From NCBI RefSeq assembly GCF_030066995.1, contig NZ_JASJAP010000004.1, forward strand, positions 186,001 through 250,000: a stretch of 64,000 bases of DNA, written 5' to 3'. The notes under the pieces were generated by a model that worked only from the letters and a program-made list of their open reading frames with translations, was not told where the DNA came from and made no database searches. Of this stretch, positions 12,538 through 21,623 are shown in pieces (the first letter of the stretch is position 1; every line of letters begins with the position of its first letter). The stretch is from Erythrobacter sp. (GTDB taxonomy: Bacteria; Pseudomonadota; Alphaproteobacteria; Sphingomonadales; Sphingomonadaceae). A program made the position numbers and the translations under genes.

Positions 12538-13527
12538 CTACGCCAGGTTTATCTCCTGCAGGCGCTGCATCAGAAAATCGTGGGCGCTGATTGGCGGCTC
12601 GGCGCTCTCAGAGCCCATCTCATCGACACACGATTCGAGCGGTTCGATCAGATAGTCTGGACGGAAGTGGAGGAAAAACGGCATCGAGTATCGCGAGCGC
12701 TGCGCAGCTTGCCCGGCGGGATTGACAACCCGGTGCGTGGTCGAAACGAGCTTACCCGCCGTCAGCCGTTCGAGCATATCGCCAACATTGATCACCAGCG
12801 CGCCCTTTGGCACATCGACGGCGTGCCATGTGCCGGCCTTTGTAAGGAGTTCAAGCCCGGCTTCTTCCGCTCCCAGCAACAGCGTGATCGTGTTGATATC
12901 GCCATGCGCCGCCGCGCGGATGGCGCCCTCGGGCGCGTCGGGGCCGAGCGGCGGATAATGGAGCAGCCGCATCACCGAATTGCCGTCTGCCACAGTCGGC
13001 GCGAAGAAATCGCGCTCCAGACCAAGGTGCAGAGCGATCGCCTCAAGGACACGCAACCCTGCGGTTTCGAACGCCGAAAATAACTCGGTGTAAGTGCTCT
13101 TGAAGCCATCGACCTCATCTGGCCAGACATTGGGGGCCATGAACTCAGCAAGCTCATGCCCCTCGGGGAGCGAGCGTCCGACGTGCCAAAACTCCTTGAG
13201 GTCGAAGACGTTGGCGTCCTTGGCCTTCTCCGTCCCAAAGGGCGTATAGCCACGCGCGCCGCCGCCGCCTTCGATCGCGTAGGCCCTCTTGGTCGCTTCG
13301 GGCAGCGCGAAGAAGGCCTTGGACGTCGCCTCGGCGCGGTCGATAAGCTCTTGCGGGATGCCGTGATCGCGGATGACCGCGAAGCCGTTCTCCGCAAAGC
13401 TGCGCCCAAGCTCGTCGGCAATATCCTCAAGCGGCTGCGCCAGGCTGACACTGGCTATGTTGATGGTGGTATCGTTCACGGGAGCAGCCTGTGCCTTATT
13501 GGTCGCCATATCAATCATGATGTTCAT
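12538..13527 (-). CDS. Isopenicillin N synthase-like Fe(II)/2-oxoglutarate-dependent oxygenase
   Basis: Soluble non-heme iron oxygenase of 329 residues. An N-terminal DIOX_N-like segment (about residues 20-130, with FAENGFAVIRDHGIP) precedes the double-stranded beta-helix core. The facial triad is His208-x-Asp210 in AAHGDIN and His265 in TTHRVVNP; Arg279-x-Ser281 in RYS fits the 2-oxoglutarate binding pair. The family includes many uncharacterised bacterial proteins, so substrate is unknown. The start codon used gives an acceptable N-terminus; ATGs four and seven codons in are alternatives. It lies 254 bases upstream of the receptor gene on the same strand and 72 bases downstream of the nucleoside transporter gene, so it may be co-transcribed with the latter. 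Confidence 0.82.
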   Translation of the reverse strand: MNIMIDMATNKAQAAPVNDTTINIASVSLAQPLEDIADELGRSFAENGFAVIRDHGIPQELIDRAEATSKAFFALPEATKRAYAIEGGGGARGYTPFGTEKAKDANVFDLKEFWHVGRSLPEGHELAEFMAPNVWPDEVDGFKSTYTELFSAFETAGLRVLEAIALHLGLERDFFAPTVADGNSVMRLLHYPPLGPDAPEGAIRAAAHGDINTITLLLGAEEAGLELLTKAGTWHAVDVPKGALVINVGDMLERLTAGKLVSTTHRVVNPAGQAAQRSRYSMPFFLHFRPDYLIEPLESCVDEMGSESAEPPISAHDFLMQRLQEINLA

Positions 13528-13599
13528 TAGTCATCGCCCTTGCTCGTGCCAAGTCGGACGCTGTGTGTCGGCTTGGCGCTGGGCGAGCTTTGAGCGGGA

Positions 13600-15090
13600 T
13601 CAAATCGGGAGAAACAGGCTCGCCAGAGCCGCGCTCATCAAATTGGCGAGACTTCCCGCGGCCAGGGCTTTGAGGCCAAGACGCGCGATTACGGGGCGCT
13701 GATTGGGCGCAAGCCCCCCGGTGACCGCCATCTGGATCGCGATTGACGAAAAATTCGCGAAGCCACAAAGAGCAAAGGTAACGATCGCGCGACTGCGCTG
13801 CGTAAGCTCACCCTCGCCCATCGCACCCAGATCGATGAACGCGACGAATTCATTGAGCACAACCTTGGTCCCGAACAGACCACCGGCAAGCTGGGCCTGC
13901 TGCCAATCGGGTATGCCGATCAGAAACATGACCGGCGCAAAGACATAACCCAGCAACGTCTGAAGACTGAGCGTGCTCAGCCATTGTGCCGTCGCGGGCG
14001 CGAAAGGTAGGCCCATGCCTTCAGCCGCGCTGGCCAACGAGGCTCCAAGTCCGGCCAGAAGGCCGTTGGCGAGCGCGACGAGGGCCACAAACACCATCAC
14101 CATAGCGCCGACCGCGACGGCCAGTTTGACGCCGGTCTGAGTCCCCTGCGCGGCCGCTTCGATTATATTGGCGGGGCGATGCCCTTCCTCAAAGGTCTCC
14201 GCCATCTCGACGTTTTCCGGTTCCGCTCCCTCGACCAGCGCGGCTGGGCCGGCTCCACTGATGCGCGACTGCGGCAGTTCCACTTCCTCGCCGTTGCGAT
14301 CGATCATGGTGACGCGCGCGCCGGGTGCAACCGCGCCCTGATCGCGCTTGAGCGCATGCCGTGCGAGGCTAGGCTCTTCGCCCACATGGGTCGGGGCCGC
14401 GCTTCCATCCGAGCGTGGATCATCGGGCATGATGATCTTGGCCATCAGGATGCCGCCTGGCGCTGACATGAACGCCGCAGCAAGAAGATAGGGCACCGTC
14501 TCGTTGCCGATGAAGCTGGCATAGGCGGCAAGGATCGTTCCAGCGACGCCCGCCATGCCGACACTCATCAAGGTGAACAGGCGCGATGGTGACAGGCCTT
14601 CCAGATACGGACGCACCACAAGCGGGCTTTCTGACTGCCCCACGAAGATGTTCGCCGCCGCGCCCAACGCTTCAACCTTGCTGATCCCGGTGACCCAGCC
14701 GATCGCGCCGCCCACCCAGCGCACCAGCCGCTGCATGATGCCCAGGTGATAAAGAATCGAGACAATCGCCGCGAAGAAGACGATGACAGGGAGGGCGGCG
14801 ATGACAAAGGTGTTGGCAAACGGATTGCTTTCCATCGGCCCGAACACCGATGTGATGCCGACTTTCGAATAGTCGAGAAGTGCGATCACTCCGTCAGAGA
14901 GAAACTGGATAAGACCCACGCCAAAATCGGTGCGCAGGACAAGCAGCGCCATCAGTGCCTGCAACCCGAACGCCGCGCCGACTACGCGCAGGTTGATAAT
15001 CCGCTTGCCCGAGGACAAGGCGAAGGCGAGACCGAGAATGGCGAAAATGCCCAGAACGCTCGACCCGGCGGACGCAAGATAATCATTCAC
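13600..15090 (-). CDS. Concentrative nucleoside transporter (CNT/NupC family)
   Basis: Cation-coupled inner-membrane nucleoside importer. Family motifs are clear: GQSESPLVVRPYL (residues 151-163), MSAPGGILMAKIIMPD (208-223) and NIIEAAAQGTQTG (308-320), among about ten hydrophobic segments. At 496 residues it exceeds the usual 400-430 because a hydrophilic, Glu-rich insertion occupies about residues 224-304, between the two halves of the transport fold. The start appears to be GTG at 15088-15090 with no clear Shine-Dalgarno, so the N-terminus is less certain. Nucleosides are a source of carbon, nitrogen and, after 5'-nucleotidase action, a by-product of phosphate scavenging, which suits the phosphatases nearby. 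Confidence 0.88.
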   Translation of the reverse strand: MNDYLASAGSSVLGIFAILGLAFALSSGKRIINLRVVGAAFGLQALMALLVLRTDFGVGLIQFLSDGVIALLDYSKVGITSVFGPMESNPFANTFVIAALPVIVFFAAIVSILYHLGIMQRLVRWVGGAIGWVTGISKVEALGAAANIFVGQSESPLVVRPYLEGLSPSRLFTLMSVGMAGVAGTILAAYASFIGNETVPYLLAAAFMSAPGGILMAKIIMPDDPRSDGSAAPTHVGEEPSLARHALKRDQGAVAPGARVTMIDRNGEEVELPQSRISGAGPAALVEGAEPENVEMAETFEEGHRPANIIEAAAQGTQTGVKLAVAVGAMVMVFVALVALANGLLAGLGASLASAAEGMGLPFAPATAQWLSTLSLQTLLGYVFAPVMFLIGIPDWQQAQLAGGLFGTKVVLNEFVAFIDLGAMGEGELTQRSRAIVTFALCGFANFSSIAIQMAVTGGLAPNQRPVIARLGLKALAAGSLANLMSAALASLFLPI

Positions 15091-15113
15091 AGCGGTGGTA
15101 CGATCCCAGTTTA

Positions 15114-15132
15114 ACCCGTCAGAACGACGGGT
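15114..15132. repeat. Short perfect inverted repeat in the nupC-yhhQ divergent region
   Basis: ACCCGTC and GACGGGT form a seven-base dyad around a five-base centre, 24 bases upstream of the nucleoside transporter start codon. There is no trailing T-tract on either strand, so an operator or leader hairpin is more likely than a terminator. The rest of the 200-base divergent region shows no recognisable riboswitch. Confidence 0.35.
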
Positions 15133-15289
15133 GCGACCGCCGTGCGGCCTGTGGCCCCAGCCAGACGCGCTCGCCTAGCAGGCTGTGTGTTGCATCCCCG
15201 CGCGCGCGGCGCAACCTTGAAGGCTCTTCCCCAAAGAGCATAGCCACGCGCCTTCCCTTTTCGCGAGTGGCGCTTTACCGCTTGGGAGG

Positions 15290-16003
15290 ATGAATAAAGC
15301 CGATCTGTTTCCGCAAGCCACCGCTGCCAGCCCGCCCTCGCCTGCGGCGATCAATATGCCGCTGGGCCTGTTCGTCTTCACTCTGTTGTATGGCGGGATG
15401 ACCGTGCTGGCGGGCGTGCTGGCGTACAAGCAGGTGCAATTGTGGCCGACCGACCTCGCGGTTGAGAGCGGAATTTTCGCCTTCCTGATTCTCGTCGTGA
15501 TCTCAAGCACCTTGTCGCAGCTTTATGGCAAGACGCTGGCGAACCGAATTGTGTGGTGGGGGTTTCTGCCGCTGGCCGTTTCCATTCTGCTAATGACGCT
15601 CGTGCTGACGCTTCCCGTGTCGCCCGAAATGGTCGAGGGTCGGCCTGGCGCCATTGAGGCCTTTGAGATGGTGCACGGCCAATTCTGGCGCGTCGTGGCC
15701 TCCGGACCAGTCGCCTACCTTGTCTCGCTGCTTCTGAATGTATGGATATTCGATCGCCTTCGCGGCGAAGGCGAAACGACGACCCTTGGCCTCATGCTGC
15801 GCGGCGCAGTGGCCTCAGCGCTCAGCCAGGCGATGGATTCAGTGATCTTCGTCACGCTCGCGTTCTACGGCGAATTCGACATCACCAACCTACTAGTCGG
15901 ACAAGTGCTTGCCAAGGTCACGCTCAGCTTTGTCTTAGTGCCTTTCCTCATCACCTTTGGCGTGCGCGCCGCTCAATGGCTGGACAGTCGCCAAAGCGAT
16001 TGA
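15290..16003 (+). CDS. Queuosine precursor transporter (YhhQ/VUT family)
   Basis: Inner-membrane importer for queuosine precursors (preQ0/preQ1), used to modify tRNA wobble positions. The 237-residue protein has about six hydrophobic segments and the family landmarks GMTVLAGVLAYKQVQL near residue 36, SALSQAMDSVIFVTLAFYG and GQVLAKVTLS in the C-terminal half. The ATG follows a strong GGGAGG ribosome-binding site. It diverges from the nucleoside transporter gene and precedes the exported phosphatase gene by 94 bases, probably in a separate unit. I found no preQ1 riboswitch in the leader. Confidence 0.85.
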   Translation: MNKADLFPQATAASPPSPAAINMPLGLFVFTLLYGGMTVLAGVLAYKQVQLWPTDLAVESGIFAFLILVVISSTLSQLYGKTLANRIVWWGFLPLAVSILLMTLVLTLPVSPEMVEGRPGAIEAFEMVHGQFWRVVASGPVAYLVSLLLNVWIFDRLRGEGETTTLGLMLRGAVASALSQAMDSVIFVTLAFYGEFDITNLLVGQVLAKVTLSFVLVPFLITFGVRAAQWLDSRQSD

Positions 16004-16036
16004 AGGGAACTGCGAATGACCGCGCGGTCGCGATCC

Positions 16037-16054
16037 AACCGTCATCGTGCTGTC
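16037..16054 (+). promoter_or_regulatory. Pho-box-like direct repeat upstream of the exported phosphatase
   Basis: CCGTCAT-CGTG-CTGTCGC shows two seven-base half sites with 11-base spacing, matching 11 of 14 positions of the PhoB half-site consensus CTGTCAT. The spacer is not A/T-rich, which weakens the case. It ends 43 bases before the ATG of the phosphatase gene. Confidence 0.42.
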
Positions 16055-16097
16055 GCGAGCGGGGCATAGGCCTTTCCCCAAGGAAAAGGGAAAAACC

Positions 16098-17555
16098 ATG
16101 CGCCGTAGCCTAGCCATCAGTCTTGGTCTCACTCTCGCGAATTTGAGTCTTAGCCCCGTTCATGCGCATCCGGACGGACACAACGACGCGGTGCTTCCGT
16201 GGCAGGAGGCGACGAGCTGGCCCGATCGCATCGTCGCCACAATCGACGGCGATCCGGCAACCACCCTCGCCGTGACTTGGCGCACCGACAGGAGCGTGAG
16301 CGAGACCAGCGCGCAGATCGCTCTCGCCAGGCCCGATGCCCGCTTTGATCGCGAAGCGCTCTCGGTCCCCGCTCAGACCGAAGCCCTCGATCTCTCGGTC
16401 ATTAAAGGCAAGGGCTTCACCTTCGAGGTCAGCGACAACACCGGGCTGCCCAAGACGCATCACCACTCTGTGCGCTTTGACGGTCTGGAGCCCGACACGC
16501 TCTATGCCTACCGAGTGCAGGGCGCGGATGGAATGTGGAGTGAATGGTTTCAGACCCGCACTGCTCCGCGCGACGGGCCGATCCGCTTCATCTATCTGGG
16601 CGATGCGCAGAACAATCTGGACTCGCACTGGCCGCGCGTGATCCGCGAAGCCTTTCGCACCGCGCCCGACGCGCGTTTCATTCTGCATGCGGGCGATCTG
16701 GTGAACCGCGGCTCGCGCGATCTGGAATGGGCGAACTGGTTCAAGGCCGGCGGCTTTATCCACGGGATGATTCCGGCGATCGGCGTGACGGGCAATCACG
16801 AGTATGACGACTTTGAGCTTTCCAACGAAGAAGAGGTCGAGCTGCTCTCAATCCTGTGGCGGCCCCAGTTTCGCTTTCCGGTTGAGACGGGGCTGTCGCC
16901 CGAACTGCACGAGACCGTGTATTCGATCCGGTACGCTCCGGACCTCGAAATCTTCGTGCTCAACACCAATATCGAGGATATGAGCGAGCAGGCGGTCTGG
17001 CTGGATGCGAAGCTGGCCGCGAGCGATGCACGCTGGCGCGTTGTGACGATGCACCACCCGATCTTCTCCTCGGGCCGGGGGCGCGACAACCCTGAAAGCC
17101 GCGCGAGGCTTCTTCCGATCCTTCTCAAGCATGAGGTCGATCTGGTCTTGCAGGGGCACGACCACACCTATGCGCGCGGCACATTGCCCGCCGGTGCAGC
17201 GCGAGGACAGACGCCTGTGAGGCAGGCGGCCACCAACAAAGCGGGCGTCATGACGATGTTCGTCAACTCTGTCTCTGGGGCAAAGATGTACCCGTTCAAT
17301 AAAGATGGCTGGGATAGATACGCGCCGAACGGCGTCACGCTGGATCGGAAGGGCGAAAACACACAATTCTTTCAGGTGATTGAGCTGGAGGACGGACAGC
17401 TCCACTACGCGGCCTACAGCGCAGACGGCGCGCTTTACGATGAGTTCCGGCTGGAGAAATCCGCTGACGGGAGCAAGGCACTGGCCAACACGGCAACGCT
17501 ACCGCCCGAGCGCACGTTCGAGAACACACTGCCTTATGAGAAGCTTGAGGAATGA
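16098..17555 (+). CDS. Exported purple-acid-phosphatase-like metallophosphoesterase
   Basis: Secreted or periplasmic binuclear-metal phosphatase of 485 residues. The ATG at 16098 follows AAGGAAAAGGG and begins a Sec signal peptide (MRRSLAISLGLTLANLSLSP to VHAHP). A fibronectin-like N-terminal domain (about residues 35-150) precedes the calcineurin-like core with the metal-binding blocks GDAQNN, HAGDLVNRG, GNHEYDD, MHHPIFSSG and QGHDHTYARG, all intact. The layout matches purple acid phosphatases, which release phosphate from organic esters. It converges on the phytase gene 24 bases away and carries a Pho-box-like element upstream, suggesting a role in phosphate acquisition. An in-frame upstream start at 16047 would place charged residues before the signal peptide and is unlikely. 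Confidence 0.88.
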   Translation: MRRSLAISLGLTLANLSLSPVHAHPDGHNDAVLPWQEATSWPDRIVATIDGDPATTLAVTWRTDRSVSETSAQIALARPDARFDREALSVPAQTEALDLSVIKGKGFTFEVSDNTGLPKTHHHSVRFDGLEPDTLYAYRVQGADGMWSEWFQTRTAPRDGPIRFIYLGDAQNNLDSHWPRVIREAFRTAPDARFILHAGDLVNRGSRDLEWANWFKAGGFIHGMIPAIGVTGNHEYDDFELSNEEEVELLSILWRPQFRFPVETGLSPELHETVYSIRYAPDLEIFVLNTNIEDMSEQAVWLDAKLAASDARWRVVTMHHPIFSSGRGRDNPESRARLLPILLKHEVDLVLQGHDHTYARGTLPAGAARGQTPVRQAATNKAGVMTMFVNSVSGAKMYPFNKDGWDRYAPNGVTLDRKGENTQFFQVIELEDGQLHYAAYSADGALYDEFRLEKSADGSKALANTATLPPERTFENTLPYEKLEE

Positions 17556-17579
17556 TCGCCGTGGCGGCGGCCTTCTCCC

Positions 17580-18629
17580 TTAGCGCACTTGGTTACGTGC
17601 CGCCTCCAAAGCGGCTAGAATCTCATCCCAGCGCGCCAATTTGAAATTCTGCGCCGCTGGCGGATTCACGCCGTCTTGTGCGACGAACAGGCCGCCGGGA
17701 AAATCAGGACCGAAGGAACGCGGATCAAGCTCGATCCCATCGGTTTCCTCGACGCTGCCGAAAGCTCCTTCGGAGATGCGGAAGCGCCCAAGCGGTTCGA
17801 CCCCCGGCAAGCGGTAGACCGCAAAGGCGTTGTCGCCCTGGCTGGAGGCAACAAGGTAGCCGCCTTTCTCGCCCTCGGGCGCAATCGCGAGCCCTTCAAC
17901 GTCGGGCACGGTCATGCCGGTGCCCGTCGGCGCAACGAGACGCTTCTCACCGCTGGCGATGTCGATAGCCCAGATACCAGCGAGTTCCTCGCCAACATAA
18001 AGCGTGCCGGTGCGATCATCGACAACGCAGCCTTCGGGCTGGCTGGGGACCGATGTGAGGGTGCGAGGAGCAGCAGCGGGCGCTCCAGGCTTGTAACTCA
18101 GGCTGTAGATAACGCCGTTCTTGGGAGCGCTAAAGATCTCCACATAGCCCTCACCATCAGGCTCAGAGAGACAGATGCCATAGCCCTCCCCGGCCCCAAC
18201 GGGTGCACGCTCAATCGGCTCGAGAAACCCCGACTGCTTGTCGAGCACCGAGATATGGACATGCGCGGTTTCTGGATCAAACCGGTCGCTCGCGGCCACC
18301 AGCACACGCCCATCGGGCAGCTGGGCCAGATCGACGTTGTTGAGGCCCTGGGCTGGTAGAAAGCTCAATTGCCTGCCAGCGAGATTGAAGACGTAAAGCC
18401 CGCCCTTCTTGTCGGTCCCCACAATCAGGCTCTTCGCCGGGTCCTCAGCGTTGCGCCAGATAGCGGGATCGTCCGCTGCGTCTTCGTTGATGGTGCCGAC
18501 CGGTGCCGTCTCGGCGCGCGCTGTAACGGCAACCGCAGGATCGCCGCCCCGTCTTTCAGGAGGCACCGTGGCGCACGCCGCCGCAATCGCGAGCGTGATC
18601 AGGGAAAAGCTGTGGAACGGGCGAATCAT
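17580..18629 (-). CDS. Beta-propeller phytase (3-phytase type), probably lipoprotein or exported
   Basis: Hydrolyses phytate or other inositol phosphates. The 349-residue protein carries beta-propeller phytase features: EDAADDPAIWRN and SLIVGTDKKGGLYVFNLAG near residues 50-85, EGYGICL, the EGCVVDDRTGTLYVGEELAGIWAI blade, and PDVEGLAIAP with SSQGDNAFAVYRL. The Asp-rich blades usually bind calcium. The N-terminus (LITLAIAAACATVP) has a hydrophobic core ending at a Cys, so lipoprotein processing is possible but the lipobox is not ideal. The ATG has AGGGGGA upstream. It follows a TonB receptor gene by 13 bases on the same strand; such receptor-phytase pairs are known for beta-propeller phytases of aquatic Gram-negatives. 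Confidence 0.87.
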   Translation of the reverse strand: MIRPFHSFSLITLAIAAACATVPPERRGGDPAVAVTARAETAPVGTINEDAADDPAIWRNAEDPAKSLIVGTDKKGGLYVFNLAGRQLSFLPAQGLNNVDLAQLPDGRVLVAASDRFDPETAHVHISVLDKQSGFLEPIERAPVGAGEGYGICLSEPDGEGYVEIFSAPKNGVIYSLSYKPGAPAAAPRTLTSVPSQPEGCVVDDRTGTLYVGEELAGIWAIDIASGEKRLVAPTGTGMTVPDVEGLAIAPEGEKGGYLVASSQGDNAFAVYRLPGVEPLGRFRISEGAFGSVEETDGIELDPRSFGPDFPGGLFVAQDGVNPPAAQNFKLARWDEILAALEAARNQVR

Positions 18630-18642
18630 CTGCCAAGTCCCC

Positions 18643-21462
18643 CTAGAACGTCAGCCTCAGGCCGCCCTTCATCGTCCAGTTGTACTCTTCGTACTGGAGG
18701 AGGTTCTGTCGACCACCAAGATTGTTGAACGCAAAGAATTCCGCGTTGTTGATGTTGATCCACTCATAGTAGACCTGCACATTGTCGGTCACTTGATAGC
18801 GGGCGGTAAAATCGAGCTGAAACAGGCTGTCCGTGTACCGGTCGAAGTCCGGCCCATCGGCGTTCAGTTCGTCAAGGAACCCGTCGCGGTACGTCCCGGC
18901 CAAGCGGAGGTTGAGGCCCGCCTTGTCATAGCCCAGCACGGCGTTGAAAGTGTTCTCGCTGGTGGCGGGGAGCTGAATTTCGCGGAAGGTTGGATCCGCG
19001 CCAACCTCACCTACCGGATCCTCAGCGATCAGACCGCTCGCATCAGTGTATGTGTAGTTGAACTGAACCAGCGTGCCATCGAGGAAGCCGGGCAGAAAAT
19101 CGAGTTTCTGATAGAGGCTGAACTCGAAGCCGTAGACCTCGGCGCTTTCACCGTTGACGAAGGTCTCGGCCTCTTCGAACTGCACGCCAAACAGTTCGCC
19201 CGGTTCCTCAATCACCAACCCAGTGATGTAGTCTTTGATATCCTTGTAGAAAAAGGCCGCCGTGATCGCGCCGTTATTGGCCATATAGTATTCGATCGAG
19301 GCGTCAAAGTTCCAAGCCGTCGTCGGGTCCAGTTCAGGGTTGCCGATCACCGCTTCGCGATCCTCGTTAAGTTCCACCCGTGGTGCGAGTTGTTCGAAAC
19401 CGGGTCGCACCAGACTGCGATAGCCAGCCAGGCGCAGGATCAGATTGTCCTGAGCCGCGTAGCGCATATTCAGACTAGGCAGCCATTGATCGTAGTCCCG
19501 CTCAAAGTTCAACGGGGTGACCGAGACGTTCTCATCGCCATCCACGGCGGTCGTGAAACCGTTTAACACGTTGTCGGTGCGCTCATAGCGCACCCCGCCA
19601 ATCACCAGCAGCTCGTCGGTTTCCCACCGCCCGAGCAAGTAGCCTGCCAGGATATCCTCTTCGACTGCGTAATCCTCATTGGCGCTGTCGATCGCGGAGT
19701 CCGGCTGAACCGGATCGCCGAAGACATCGGGGTTGCTGTCGAAGAAATCGCTGAATTCGGTGAGGCCAGGCAGCGGATCGAGATTGGCAAGCGTGTTGCT
19801 CGGGCCCTCACCAAGGAACTGCGAGAGGTCGAGATCATCAGCTTCGTAGAACTCGATCTCGCCGTTGAAGGTCTTTTCACGCAAACGAGCCTTCACGCCG
19901 CCCTGGATGGTGAACACGCCGCTGTCGGTGAGAATGTCGTAGCCGAGGTCAAACCGGCCCGCGTACTCTTCATCTTCCGCATCTGAGAGCGAGGTCAACT
20001 CAACCTCGTCCAGTTCGTAGGTCGACGGATCGAAGAACGCATCCGCACCGGTCGCAACATCAAAACCCGGACGGCGCAAATCGGTGAAGTCAAAGCCAAC
20101 GGTCAGCTCGTTCTCAAATTCGCCCAGGAAGACCGCTGGATCCACCGAGCCCTGGTTTTCGAGCTCTGAGGATTTGGCCCAGCTTACGGAGTATTCCGCG
20201 TTCAGATTGCCCCAATCGCTCTCGCCGCCGAACACGAGCGTGCGGATACGTTGGCGTTCAAAACGGTCCTTGATGTCTCGCTCAACCTCGATCACCGTTT
20301 CGTCCTCGGGATCGTTTAGATCGCGGATATCGTCAAACACCGGATTGGCGCTGGTTCCGCTTACATTGGCATCGCCGAGTCCGAATACCAGGCGGCGGCG
20401 GAACTCCTGGTCGTCGAACTGGCTCCACACGCCTTTGAGATACAGCTCCGTGCTCTCGCCAACCTTGGCGTCAAAACCCAAGGTCGCGCTGATACGCTCA
20501 CGATCGACAAGATAGTCGCGATACTGGACTTCCTCAGCGTAAATCTGGCCATCTTCAAGCTGCCAGTCATCGGCTTCGATATTGTCGGTCTGAAATTCGC
20601 GGTTGTAATATGAAAGACCACCGCTGACGCCGAAGTTCTCCGTCAACCGAGTGGCGAAGTCGAAGCCGAGATCGGCAGTGAACGTATCGCGCAGCTCATT
20701 GTAACTGCCGCCCAGCTTAACGACGTAAAGATCCTCCTTGCGATCAAACGCGCTGGTCGTGTTAATCTGGATCGAGGCACCAATCGTGTCGGCGTCCATG
20801 TCCGGTGTCAGCGATTTCTGAACTTCGATGCTCTCGATGATCTCGCTGGAGACCACATCGAGCGCGACGCCGCGGATGTCGCCCTCAGGCGCCGGGATAC
20901 GCACGCCATTGATTGAGGTCGCGTTAAGATTGGGGTCAAGGCCGCGAACCGCGACGAAGCGCCCCTCGCCCTGATCATTGAGCATGTTGATGCCAGGCAG
21001 ACGCCGAAGGCTTTCGGCGACGTTCTGATCAGGGAATTGACCGATGGCATCGCGCGTCAAAACGTCCGAGACGACGTCCGAGTTGCGCTTGCGCGACAGG
21101 GCAGAGGCTTGCGCGGCGCTTTGCCCGATCACAAGGATAGCGGTCCCGCTTTGTCCAAGGGCGAAATTGCGGGTCACCGTTCCCTCAGCCGAAACCGCGA
21201 TCGTATAGCGAACCTCGGGCGCGCCGACATAGCTGGCGACGATCGTGTAGCTTCCCTCGGGGACATCCCTGAAAACAAAGCTGCCGTCGCGTGCGGTCGT
21301 CGTACGGCGGCCCAATTCGACGATCAGAATTTCGGCTGCACGAAGAGCGTCGACCTCACTCGCATCGGAGACGGTCCCGCGCACTTCACCGGCAAAGGCC
21401 GGTGTGACCAGGCACGCAGCGAGGGCGGCAGACGCACCGCTGAACAAGTAACGAAAACGCAT
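18643..21462 (-). CDS. TonB-dependent receptor paired with phytase
   Basis: Outer-membrane active transporter of 939 residues. The ATG at 21460-21462 follows GAGGGGGA and begins a Sec signal peptide (MRFRYLFSGASAALAACLVT to PAFA). A carboxypeptidase-regulatory-like domain (about residues 26-100) precedes the plug, recognisable by DVLTRDAIGQFPDQNVAESLRRLPGI and RGLDPNLNATSINGVR, then a barrel ending in LLQYEEYNWTMKGGLRLTF. The plug motifs are those of receptors often coupled to glycan or organophosphate use. Its tight spacing to the phytase gene suggests one operon and uptake of inositol phosphate products or phytate. A weak Pho-box-like pair lies at 21548-21565. Confidence 0.88.
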   Translation of the reverse strand: MRFRYLFSGASAALAACLVTPAFAGEVRGTVSDASEVDALRAAEILIVELGRRTTTARDGSFVFRDVPEGSYTIVASYVGAPEVRYTIAVSAEGTVTRNFALGQSGTAILVIGQSAAQASALSRKRNSDVVSDVLTRDAIGQFPDQNVAESLRRLPGINMLNDQGEGRFVAVRGLDPNLNATSINGVRIPAPEGDIRGVALDVVSSEIIESIEVQKSLTPDMDADTIGASIQINTTSAFDRKEDLYVVKLGGSYNELRDTFTADLGFDFATRLTENFGVSGGLSYYNREFQTDNIEADDWQLEDGQIYAEEVQYRDYLVDRERISATLGFDAKVGESTELYLKGVWSQFDDQEFRRRLVFGLGDANVSGTSANPVFDDIRDLNDPEDETVIEVERDIKDRFERQRIRTLVFGGESDWGNLNAEYSVSWAKSSELENQGSVDPAVFLGEFENELTVGFDFTDLRRPGFDVATGADAFFDPSTYELDEVELTSLSDAEDEEYAGRFDLGYDILTDSGVFTIQGGVKARLREKTFNGEIEFYEADDLDLSQFLGEGPSNTLANLDPLPGLTEFSDFFDSNPDVFGDPVQPDSAIDSANEDYAVEEDILAGYLLGRWETDELLVIGGVRYERTDNVLNGFTTAVDGDENVSVTPLNFERDYDQWLPSLNMRYAAQDNLILRLAGYRSLVRPGFEQLAPRVELNEDREAVIGNPELDPTTAWNFDASIEYYMANNGAITAAFFYKDIKDYITGLVIEEPGELFGVQFEEAETFVNGESAEVYGFEFSLYQKLDFLPGFLDGTLVQFNYTYTDASGLIAEDPVGEVGADPTFREIQLPATSENTFNAVLGYDKAGLNLRLAGTYRDGFLDELNADGPDFDRYTDSLFQLDFTARYQVTDNVQVYYEWININNAEFFAFNNLGGRQNLLQYEEYNWTMKGGLRLTF

Positions 21463-21623
21463 AGAATTCCCCCTCAAGGCCCGTGAATGCGGATCAACTC
21501 GATGCGCGTCGCCTACGTGCAGCAGGTGACGGGGGAACTACGAATGTGCGAAAGAAGTCTGACAATCACCGAGGCAATTGTTACGCCGCTGTCGCAAATA
21601 TTGGATGATCGAGGGCGACGGGG

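Noticed and set aside
15091-15289. preQ1 riboswitch before the queuosine-precursor transporter
   Set aside because: No preQ1-I or preQ1-II core pattern was found; only a simple dyad near the nucleoside transporter start.
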